From an uncultured Eubacteriales bacterium (lineage in GTDB: Bacteria; Bacillota; Clostridia; Oscillospirales; CAG-272): 13,776 nt of DNA. Shown here in pieces: positions 1-5,408 of this stretch. The notes below the pieces were generated by a model. It was not told the DNA's origin. It worked only from the letters and a program-made list of their open reading frames with translations, and did not search any database. The stretch lies in the NCBI GenBank assembly GCA_900546315.1, contig URCP01000080.1, positions 1-13,776 of the forward strand, written 5' to 3'. How positions within the stretch are numbered: the first letter of the stretch is position 1; every line of letters starts with the position of its first letter. The position numbers and the translations under genes are program-made.

Positions 1-45
1 GGGGTCCCATGGGGGCGCCGCCACTTCACAAAGCCAAAAAAAATG

Positions 46-71
46 GGGTTAATTTTATAAAAACCCTTTTT
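46..71 (+). terminator. weak hairpin with T-run
   Basis: A 5-bp stem GGGTT (46-50) with AACCC (62-66) and an 11-nt AT-rich loop is followed directly by five T (67-71). It could be a weak intrinsic terminator for a plus-strand gene lying off the left edge. The stem is short, so this is a tentative call. Confidence 0.25.
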
Positions 72-73
72 AC

Positions 74-102
74 GCGGGCCACATTGGGCCGCCCCTACGG
101 GG
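74..102. repeat. GC-rich imperfect palindrome, REP-like
   Basis: GCGGGCC (74-80) and GGGCCGC (86-92) pair with one G-G mismatch around the loop ACATT. An alternative stem CCCC-TAC-GGGG (92-102) overlaps it. From memory, similar GGGGCGGCC palindromes are dispersed between genes in gut Clostridia. Only one copy is present here, so repeat status is inferred. Confidence 0.3.
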
Positions 103-145
103 TTGTACCACATACCAACATTTTTCACAAACAAACAAAGGATAA

Positions 146-177
146 GGGCTGTCACAAAGCGTGGCAGCCCATTTTTA
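146..177 (+). terminator. intrinsic terminator, 10-bp stem
   Basis: GGGCTGTCAC (146-155) pairs along its full length with GTGGCAGCCC (161-170), including one G-T wobble, around the loop AAAGC. It is followed by ATTTTTA. Read on plus it is a good Rho-independent terminator, probably for a gene off the left edge. On the minus strand the tail is only moderately T-rich, but the hairpin also lies just past the end of the minus-strand gene at 218, so it may serve both directions. Confidence 0.6.
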
Positions 178-182
178 TGTCG

Positions 183-222
183 CGTGACCTATGTCACGTC
201 GTCATGTGTGACCTGTGTCACA
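183..222. promoter_or_regulatory. two tandem CRP/FNR-like palindromes
   Basis: Two perfect inverted repeats sit 24 bp apart, centre to centre: CGTGA-N6-TCACG (183-198) and TGTGA-N6-TCACA (207-222). The second matches the TGTGA-N6-TCACA consensus of Crp/Fnr-family sites exactly, and the spacers are nearly the same (CCTATG, CCTGTG). They overlap the stop codon of the minus-strand gene (218-220). They could be operators for a gene off the left edge, or small RNA hairpins. No target gene is visible, so function is open. Confidence 0.35.
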
Positions 223-1108
223 TATTCCCGCACCCGCACCCGCAGCCGCTCTGACCGGTGACTCTCCGTCCGGGGGCGAATTCCTCTATCGGGAAAGCCA
301 TGCGGTTGAAGGCTTCGCAGGGGCTGGATTCGGCGGTCTGTTCGCATTCCTTTTCGGGGACGCTGGACTCGGATGCGCTGATGAGGTACTGTTCGGGTCT
401 CTCAAGCCTTATGACCGAGAAGAAGCCGAGCGAGACCGCGAGGTATCTCTGTCCGCCGTCGACAAGTCCGTTTCCTATGCGGTCGCTGAGCCTTTCGGGT
501 ATCTCACCGCAGCAGCGGCAGCAGCAGCAGTGGCACTCGTGCGGTTCGACGACTCTTGTTCCGAGTATCACGGGCTCCGCGACCTCCACTACAGCGGTCG
601 GGTTGTTGGTGCTCATTTCGCCGTCGCAGGGTACGGAGCAGAAGCTGTCGGACGCCTCGTTTGAACGGAAGATCCTGACTTCGCCCTCGCCGCCGTAAAG
701 CACGACAGACTTTTCGCAGACAGCCAAGCCCTCAAAGCACTGGGTCTTGCCGGGGCATACGCAAGCCTCGCACTCGAGTCTCACATAATACCTGACGGTG
801 ACGCGGAAGAACCCGCGGCTGAGCTGTACAGGGTCTACGCTTATAGAGGACGAGCAGATCTCGGCGGTTCGTGTGCGTACCTGACCGGTGTGCTCGATGA
901 GAGCCTGCGACGCCTCGTCGAGGAAGACCCTCGTGTCCTCGAAGCAGTCGCGGTCGCGGCAGGAGTCGAAGACCTGATTCACGTCGATGAGGACGCTTCC
1001 GTTCCCGATCTGTGTGCCGTTGCCTCCGCATCTTGTCAGCGTCGTGTCGCCACGGAGGGTTGAGGTATCGTTTCTGCCGCGGCAGGAGCAGCGTTCGTTA
1101 TCATTCAT
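218..1108 (-). CDS. Cys-rich conserved clostridial protein, function unknown
   Basis: A 296-aa protein with 25 cysteines. I recognise the middle part (for example VFLDEASQALIEHTG, SVDPVQLSRGFF, PTAVVEVAEPVILGT, FFSVIRLERPEQYL) as a hypothetical family widespread in Clostridia with no assigned function. It has no signal peptide and no membrane segment. A dense cluster HECHCCCCRCC lies near residue 190, and the C-terminus is a GCGCGCGNM tail. These suggest metal binding or disulfide cross-linking; a spore-coat role is possible but only a guess. I chose the ATG at 1108 because AAAGGATGG lies 8 nt upstream. The in-frame ATG at 1138 has no such site and would place this ribosome site inside the gene. 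A -10-like CATAATAT lies at 1141-1149 on the minus strand, without a clear -35. The gene stands alone and is divergent from the oxidoreductase. Confidence 0.8.
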   Translation of the reverse strand: MNDNERCSCRGRNDTSTLRGDTTLTRCGGNGTQIGNGSVLIDVNQVFDSCRDRDCFEDTRVFLDEASQALIEHTGQVRTRTAEICSSSISVDPVQLSRGFFRVTVRYYVRLECEACVCPGKTQCFEGLAVCEKSVVLYGGEGEVRIFRSNEASDSFCSVPCDGEMSTNNPTAVVEVAEPVILGTRVVEPHECHCCCCRCCGEIPERLSDRIGNGLVDGGQRYLAVSLGFFSVIRLERPEQYLISASESSVPEKECEQTAESSPCEAFNRMAFPIEEFAPGRRVTGQSGCGCGCGNM

Positions 1109-1188
1109 AGCCGGTACCATCCTTTCTCTTTGATACATTACATATTATGCCGGAGGGCGGAAGTTGGCACAGACGATGGTTAACGCTT

Positions 1189-1217
1189 TTGTCAAAAAGT
1201 TTGATTTCGCGTATTTT
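1189..1217 (+). promoter_or_regulatory. candidate sigma-A promoter for FAD oxidoreductase
   Basis: TTGTCA (1189-1194), a 17-bp spacer and TATTTT (1212-1217). It would give a leader of about 75 nt before the ATG at 1298. A second -10-like TAAAAT at 1256-1261, preceded by TGTGA, has no good -35 but is closer to the gene. Either could be the true start site. Confidence 0.4.
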
Positions 1218-1297
1218 TAGTTTCATTTTGGATAGCATATCGCGTCAGGATGTGATAAAATAGAAGTAAAGACAAACGCACAGGAGTGTGAATACTG

Positions 1298-2638
1298 ATG
1301 GAATACACAATAAGACCGAGAAGCGTCAGCCTTGACGACAGCTATGACGTTATCGTCGCGGGCGGCGGACCGGCAGGCGTCGCGGCGGCGTACTCGGCGG
1401 CGCGTGAGGGCGCGAAGGTGCTTCTTTTAGAGGCGACCGGGGCTCTCGGCGGAATGAGCACGATGGGAATGGTCCCCGCGTGGTGCCCCTACTCGGACGG
1501 TGAGAGAATCGTCTACGGAGGAATCGCGGAGAGAATGCTGATGGCGGGCAAGGACGAGACAAGGTTCGTCGACCCGAAGATGGTCAACTGGGTGCCGATA
1601 AACCCGGAGACGATGAAGCACTTATACGATGACCTGATGACTGAGGGAAAGGTTGACGTTCTCTTCGGCACAACCGTATCGGCGGTGGATCAGGAGCCCG
1701 GTAAAGTAGGAACTGTAATCGTGACGAACAAGTCCGGACTGACAGCGTATCAGGCGAAGATATGGGTAGACTGCACAGGCGACGGAGACCTCGCGGCGTA
1801 TGCCGGAGCGAAGTTTGAGCTGGGCGTGGACAACGACCCGACCGAGGTTCAGATGGCGACCCACTGCTTCGAAATCGGCGGCGTGAACGACGAGACGTAC
1901 TTGAAAGGCATAAGGCTGCACAACGGGAACCCGGCGTCCCCGATATTCAGGATAGTTGACGACGCGAAATATCCGGACGTGACCGACCCGCACTTCTGCA
2001 ACAACAAGATAGGAAACGGAGCCGTGGGCTTCAACGCCGGTCATCTTCCCCCGTTCAACCCGATCAACCCGGAGTCGCTGTCAAAGGCTTATATCCTCGG
2101 AAGAAGGAAAGCGAGAGAGGTCACACAGGCGCTGAGAGAGTACTATCCGGAGGCGTTCGGAAATTCCTTCCTGCTGGCGACCGCGCCGCTGATGGGCATA
2201 CGTGAGTCGAGAAGGATAGTCTGCCGCTACAGGCTGACGGCGGAGGATTACCTGTCAAGGGCGACCTTCAGGGATGAGATATCCCGCAACTGCTACTACC
2301 TCGACGTTCATAAAACAGAGAAGGAAAAGCAGAGGATGAAGGAATCGGGTATCGCCGAAAACACCTTCTGCGCGAGGTTCGGCAAGGGAGAATCGCATGG
2401 AATCCCCTACAGATGCCTGACGCCGGAGGGCTTCGACAACCTGCTCGTCGCCGGGAGAATGATAGACTGCGACAGACGGATACTCGGCTCGGTGAGAGTG
2501 ATGCCGAACTGCTTCACAACCGGAGAGGCGGCGGGACTCGCCGCGGCGATCTGCGCGAAGAATGATATCAGCGTACATGATATAGATACGGACGAGCTGA
2601 GGGAGAAGCTCAGAGGCTACGGGGCGTATATAAAGTAA
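1298..2638 (+). CDS. FAD-dependent oxidoreductase
   Basis: A 446-aa soluble flavoprotein of the FAD_oxidored family (the GxGxxG superfamily with fumarate-reductase-like members). Residues 18-45 form the dinucleotide-binding fold: VIVAGGGPAG (GGGPAG at 22-27) and the ribose-binding acid E45 at the end of the second strand. VDCTGDGDLAAYAGA in the middle and CFTTGEAAGLAA near residue 409 are the usual second and third FAD contacts. The length is normal for the family. The substrate cannot be told from sequence; relatives often sit in sugar, polyol or aromatic breakdown clusters. The start is supported by AGGAG 11 nt upstream. The next gene follows after 108 bp and encodes a solute-binding lipoprotein, so a shared catabolic role is possible. 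No heme or iron-sulfur motif is seen. Confidence 0.85.
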   Translation: MEYTIRPRSVSLDDSYDVIVAGGGPAGVAAAYSAAREGAKVLLLEATGALGGMSTMGMVPAWCPYSDGERIVYGGIAERMLMAGKDETRFVDPKMVNWVPINPETMKHLYDDLMTEGKVDVLFGTTVSAVDQEPGKVGTVIVTNKSGLTAYQAKIWVDCTGDGDLAAYAGAKFELGVDNDPTEVQMATHCFEIGGVNDETYLKGIRLHNGNPASPIFRIVDDAKYPDVTDPHFCNNKIGNGAVGFNAGHLPPFNPINPESLSKAYILGRRKAREVTQALREYYPEAFGNSFLLATAPLMGIRESRRIVCRYRLTAEDYLSRATFRDEISRNCYYLDVHKTEKEKQRMKESGIAENTFCARFGKGESHGIPYRCLTPEGFDNLLVAGRMIDCDRRILGSVRVMPNCFTTGEAAGLAAAICAKNDISVHDIDTDELREKLRGYGAYIK

Positions 2639-2686
2639 AGGCTGAGTTGGAGCTTCACAGTTTGTTCAAATACTATCGCAAATATG

Positions 2687-2715
2687 ATGGAAGCGGCATA
2701 ACATTTTTGTATACT
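2687..2715 (+). promoter_or_regulatory. candidate promoter for solute-binding protein
   Basis: A -10 box TATACT (2710-2715) lies 17 bp after a poor -35 (ATGGAA, 2687-2692). The start point would be near 2722, giving a short leader with AAGGAG at 2731-2736. TTGTTC (2662-2667) with TATGAT (2683-2688) is a second, suboptimal pair with 15-bp spacing. No terminator separates the upstream oxidoreductase, so read-through is also possible. Confidence 0.4.
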
Positions 2716-2746
2716 ATAAACAATAATATAAAGGAGACAAATACCC

Positions 2747-4240
2747 ATGAACAAGAAACTCATATCACTGCTCCTGCTGGCGTCAATGGCGGCGGCATCC
2801 CTCGCGTCCTGCGGCGGAGACGGGAGCGGGACGAACAACGACACGACGGCATCCTCCGGCGAGACAACAACCGAGGCGGTTGACACAAACCTCGACTCAC
2901 ACGGCTTCCTGAAGGACGAGATACCCGCTGACGCGAAGTTCGGCGGCGCTGAGGTCAGTATGCTCATCCGCGAGGCAAAGGCGGACACTGAGTTCTTCGT
3001 CGAGGAGGCGACAGGCGACATCGTGGACGACGCGCTCGTGAGCCGCAACAACAAGGTTGAGGAGAGGCTCGGCGTGAAGCTGAACTTCATAACCATGCCC
3101 GGAGAGTGGGGAGACCGCGACAACTTCAACGGAGCGATAAAGCAGAGCGTCCTGGCGGGCGACGGAGCGTACGATATCTGCGCCGTGCTGTCGAATCAGC
3201 TGGCGACCCTGACGCTTGACGGACTGCTGACGAACCTGAACAAGCTGCAATATCTCGATTTCGAGAAGCCGTGGTGGGCGAAGGGACTGCTCGACGAGCT
3301 GGCGGTTGACGACAGGCTGTATTTCGCGTCGGGCGACGCGTCTCTCGGTCTGATAAACGGCATGATGTGCGTGTTCTACAACAAGAAGCTGTGCGAGGAT
3401 TTCCAGGTACCGGATCTCTATGAGATAGTGAACAGCGGCGAGTGGACGATAGACAAGGCAGTCGAGCTGACGACCGGAGTGTATCAGGATCTGAACGGCG
3501 ACGACAAGAAGGGACCCGAGGACAGGCTGGGCTTCGCGACCGGAAGCTACAATCAGCTGTACGGCTTTATCGACTCGTTCAACCTCCAGGTGCTCGAGAG
3601 AGACAGCGAGGGTCTGCCGTCAAAGGTGGTCTTTGATTCCGAGAAGGTTGTTAACGCGGTTGATAAGCTCGTGTCGCTGTTCAAGGACAACAACGAGTTC
3701 GCGACGCTGGACAAGGACGCGACGGATTATTCGGACGCTTTCAAGGCGGGCAACGTGCTGTTCTGCACCGGAGAGTTCAAGGACACGTCGGTGTATCGTG
3801 ACATAAGCGTGTTCGACTACGGCGTAATCCCGTTCCCGAAGTATGACACGGCGCAGAAGGATTACAGAACGACGGCGAGAGCGACCTATTCGAGCTTCTG
3901 CATCCCGGTGACGGCGAACAACGCTGATATGTCGGCGGCTGTGCTTGAGTGCTTCGCGTCGGAGAGCTACCGTCAGGTGAGCCCGGCGTACTTTGAGACG
4001 GCGCTTAAGGTGAAGTATTCGAGAGACGACGAGACCTCGCAGATGTTTGATCTCATCAAGTCTTCTGTCACGTTCAGCTTCGCGACCTCGTTCACGATGG
4101 CGATAAACGACCCGCAGAACACGTTCAAGCAGAGAGTATCCGATCTTGAGTCCGACTGGGCGTCCTACATGGCGACCTGGAAGCCCGCGGCTGAGGAGAA
4201 GCTCGCGAAGACGCTGGAGACGATAAAGGAACTGCCGTAA
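2747..4240 (+). CDS. ABC transporter solute-binding lipoprotein
   Basis: A 497-aa extracellular solute-binding protein, probably for a sugar or oligosaccharide. Residues 1-22 are a lipoprotein signal peptide ending in the lipobox LASC, so the mature protein would be lipid-anchored through Cys22. A Ser/Thr-rich linker follows (about 23-50), then two binding lobes. DLNGDDKKGPED (248-259) resembles the EF-hand-like calcium loop common in this family, with D248, N250, D252 and D259 as likely ligands. The start is fixed by AAGGAG 10 nt upstream. No permease or ATPase gene lies nearby, so its transporter must be encoded elsewhere. Codon use strongly favours GAG, AAG and GCG, like the upstream oxidoreductase. 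No terminator of its own is seen; the next strong one is at 4503-4530. Confidence 0.88.
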   Translation: MNKKLISLLLLASMAAASLASCGGDGSGTNNDTTASSGETTTEAVDTNLDSHGFLKDEIPADAKFGGAEVSMLIREAKADTEFFVEEATGDIVDDALVSRNNKVEERLGVKLNFITMPGEWGDRDNFNGAIKQSVLAGDGAYDICAVLSNQLATLTLDGLLTNLNKLQYLDFEKPWWAKGLLDELAVDDRLYFASGDASLGLINGMMCVFYNKKLCEDFQVPDLYEIVNSGEWTIDKAVELTTGVYQDLNGDDKKGPEDRLGFATGSYNQLYGFIDSFNLQVLERDSEGLPSKVVFDSEKVVNAVDKLVSLFKDNNEFATLDKDATDYSDAFKAGNVLFCTGEFKDTSVYRDISVFDYGVIPFPKYDTAQKDYRTTARATYSSFCIPVTANNADMSAAVLECFASESYRQVSPAYFETALKVKYSRDDETSQMFDLIKSSVTFSFATSFTMAINDPQNTFKQRVSDLESDWASYMATWKPAAEEKLAKTLETIKELP

Positions 4241-4295
4241 GGACGCTGTTCATAAATAATTTACAGTATTACCTGTGAATGGCGCGCAGATATGG

Positions 4296-4324
4296 TTGAC
4301 AATCCGGGCGGTTTGGTGTATACT
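4296..4324 (+). promoter_or_regulatory. strong sigma-A promoter of the tandem-repeat RNA
   Basis: A perfect -35 TTGACA (4296-4301), exactly 17 bp, and -10 TATACT (4319-4324). Transcription should start near 4331, at the foot of the first RNA hairpin. No ribosome binding site or good open frame follows on this strand before the terminator, so the product is most likely a non-coding RNA. Confidence 0.8.
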
Positions 4325-4348
4325 ATAGATAGGATAGGGATATCCTGA

Positions 4349-4502
4349 CGGCGGCATCGAACGCCGGGTGCGGTTGGCACCGAAAATCCGAAACTAATGC
4401 CGGGCGTACGGACCGGAGCGTCGGCGGGCGACAGAAAAACCCGAAGCAATACCGGACTTTGAGCCGGAGCGTTGGCGGACAACAGAAAAACCAGCCATAT
4501 TG
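4349..4502 (+). repeat. three tandem ~51-nt units
   Basis: Units A (about 4349-4399), B (4400-4451) and C (4452-4502) repeat with a period of 51-52 nt. B and C are closest: both share CCGG...CCGGAGCGT, then YGGCGG, CAGAAAAACC. A is more diverged but keeps the hairpin-hairpin-GAAAA order. Differences fall mostly in loops, or are compensated in stems. The repeat is internal to the ncRNA. Confidence 0.75.
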
Positions 4503-4530
4503 GGGGAGGTAGGTGATACTTCCCCTTTTT
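4503..4530 (+). terminator. intrinsic terminator of the tandem-repeat RNA
   Basis: GGGGAGGTA (4503-4511) pairs with TACTTCCCC (4517-4525) over 9 bp with one G-T wobble and loop GGTGA. TTTTT (4526-4530) follows directly. The next promoter begins only 20 bp later, so the RNA and the downstream genes appear to be separate transcripts. Confidence 0.85.
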
Positions 4531-4549
4531 GTTATTGTGTAGTATGCTA

Positions 4550-4578
4550 TTGACAAACAGATCATGATGTGATATAAT
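4550..4578 (+). promoter_or_regulatory. full-consensus sigma-A promoter with internal palindrome
   Basis: TTGACA (4550-4555), a 17-bp spacer and TATAAT (4573-4578): an exact match to consensus. The spacer holds a perfect 8-bp palindrome ATCATGAT (4561-4568), and GATA/TATC arms (4571-4584) flank the -10. Such sites over a strong promoter suit autorepression by the gene products, as in toxin-antitoxin operons. That function is inferred. Transcription would start near 4585, at the ribosome binding site itself, so the leader is very short. Confidence 0.85.
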
Positions 4579-4596
4579 ATTATCGGAGGTGATAAC

Positions 4597-4785
4597 ATGG
4601 CGACATCAAGCATATTTACGAACGTCAGGATAACCGACCCGAAGAAAGCGGAGGCGTTAATCGCCGCGTTTGAGGCATCGGAGGCTGATATGAAGAACCA
4701 CAAACCGGAGAATCCGACCGGTATAAGGTATGTCGACGATCCGGAGGAAATCAGAAAAATATTCGCGAACAGGTTTAAGAAATGA
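4597..4785 (+). CDS. small antitoxin-like protein
   Basis: A 62-aa charged protein beginning MATSSIFTNVRITDPKKAEA. From memory, this N-terminus defines a small family common in gut Clostridia, usually next to a GNAT acetyltransferase and annotated as hypothetical. The first part looks like a short strand (FTNVRIT) and a helix (PKKAEALIAAFEAS), a little like a ribbon-helix-helix start. The second half is a Pro/charged linker and a basic helix ending NRFKK. The start is excellent: GGAGGTGAT is nearly complementary to the 16S tail, and its GGAGG core lies 7 nt before the ATG. The stop overlaps the next start as ATGA (4782-4785), so the two are translationally coupled. An antitoxin role is inferred from size, order and coupling and is not proven. 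It could instead be an accessory subunit of the acetyltransferase. Confidence 0.8.
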   Translation: MATSSIFTNVRITDPKKAEALIAAFEASEADMKNHKPENPTGIRYVDDPEEIRKIFANRFKK

Positions 4786-5372
4786 ATAATGACTTTTCAA
4801 TACAGAACATACTTCGCCTTATTGAAACTTTAGGAGAAGAAAAGGTAGGACAACTGCTGTCCGAATTTTCCTGCCCGATAAATCCTGAGATTGAAGATTT
4901 TGTAAGAAACAAATCGATAGACTTCGCGAAAAAGAAAATTTCAATAACCTATTTTCTTATCGGAGACAATGGGAAGATTATCGCGATATTTACACTGACA
5001 CATAAAGCAATTGATATATCCGCTGACAGCCTTTCGGCATCGTCAAAGAAAAAACTCTCAAGGTTCGCAGAGATCGATGAAGCTACCGGTAAATATACTG
5101 TTTCGGCATTTTTGATCGCGCAGTTCGGAAAAAACCTCAATCCGGATATCGAATGCTGTCCGCCCGACGGAAATACTCTGATGAACTGTGTTATCGAGTT
5201 CCTTAAAACTGTACAGCGGATGGTCGGCGGCGGCGTGGTATATCTTGAATGTGAAGACAAACCGGCTTTGCTGAATTTTTATCAGAATGACAGCAACAGA
5301 TTCCATAAGTTTGACACCCGTCTCTCCGCCTCAGACAACACAAGCTACATACAACTCCTACGCTTCTTCTGA
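4782..5372 (+). CDS. GNAT-family acetyltransferase, possible toxin
   Basis: A 196-aa soluble protein resembling a clostridial GNAT (acetyl-CoA-dependent N-acetyltransferase) family. Strand-like stretches ISITYFLIG (53-61) and KIIAIFTLTHKAI (65-77) precede the YTVSAFLIAQFGKN region (105-118), the likely acetyl-CoA strand and pyrophosphate loop. VVYLECEDKPALLNFY (152-167) is the conserved C-terminal segment. The usual Q/RxxGxG/A motif is only partly present (Q114, G116), and the NGF normally after NFY reads NDSNRF here. Cofactor binding may be altered. The start overlaps the upstream small gene by 4 nt with no good ribosome site of its own, so coupling is expected. It is clearly AT-richer than all flanking genes, suggesting acquisition. 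By analogy with TacT/AtaT toxins it could acetylate charged tRNA or a protein; the target is unknown. Confidence 0.7.
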   Translation: MNNDFSIQNILRLIETLGEEKVGQLLSEFSCPINPEIEDFVRNKSIDFAKKKISITYFLIGDNGKIIAIFTLTHKAIDISADSLSASSKKKLSRFAEIDEATGKYTVSAFLIAQFGKNLNPDIECCPPDGNTLMNCVIEFLKTVQRMVGGGVVYLECEDKPALLNFYQNDSNRFHKFDTRLSASDNTSYIQLLRFF

Positions 5373-5401
5373 AAAGGACGCCCATCCCCGGACGTCCTTT
5401 T
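5372..5401. terminator. bidirectional terminator between convergent genes
   Basis: AAAAGGACG (5372-5380) pairs perfectly with CGTCCTTTT (5393-5401) around a 12-nt loop, with flanking A and T runs. It works in both directions: for the GNAT gene, whose TGA touches the stem, and for the flippase gene ending at 5409. Confidence 0.85.
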
Positions 5402-5408
5402 TCATATC

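Larger units (their letters stand above)
4331..4530 (+). ncRNA. three-unit tandem-repeat structured RNA, unknown class
   Basis: A transcript of about 200 nt bounded by a consensus promoter and an intrinsic terminator. It opens with the hairpin GGATA-GGGA-TATCC (4332-4345). Three similar units follow, each with two hairpins and a purine-rich linker. Unit A: CGGCG/CGCCG (4349-4353/4362-4366), GGTGC/GCACC (4367-4371/4377-4381), linker GAAAATCCGAA. Unit B: CCGG/CCGG (4400-4403/4413-4416), GTCG/CGAC (4420-4423/4429-4432), linker AGAAAAACCCGAA. Unit C: CCGG/CCGG (4452-4455/4464-4467), GTTG/CAAC (4471-4474/4480-4483), linker AGAAAAACCAGCC. The change from C4422-G4430 in B to T4473-A4481 in C keeps the pair, which supports real RNA structure. 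The loop GCGGR and the linker are conserved between B and C. I could not match it to any riboswitch or sRNA class I know. Confidence 0.75.

Noticed and set aside
215..664. Plus-strand frame opposite the Cys-rich gene
   Set aside because: It has no ribosome site and a low-complexity Ala/Gly composition; the minus-strand frame matches a known clostridial family.
4398..4463. A 21-codon plus-strand frame inside the repeat RNA
   Set aside because: No ribosome binding site precedes it and the frame is not kept across units, so it is unlikely to be translated.
4349..4502. Tandem repeats as a CRISPR array
   Set aside because: Units are contiguous without unique spacers, diverge between copies, and no cas genes are present.
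4331..4530. Known riboswitch (guanidine, THF, ZTP, c-di-GMP, c-di-AMP, cobalamin) or 6S RNA
   Set aside because: None of the conserved core motifs I know for these classes are present, and it ends in its own terminator before a separate promoter rather than controlling the downstream gene directly.
4323..4703. A minus-strand open frame of 126 codons with a 17-residue peptide repeat
   Set aside because: The repeat exists only because the RNA units are 51 nt, a multiple of three. Promoter, terminator and compensated stems are on the plus strand, the frame starts inside the antitoxin-like gene, and it has no ribosome site.
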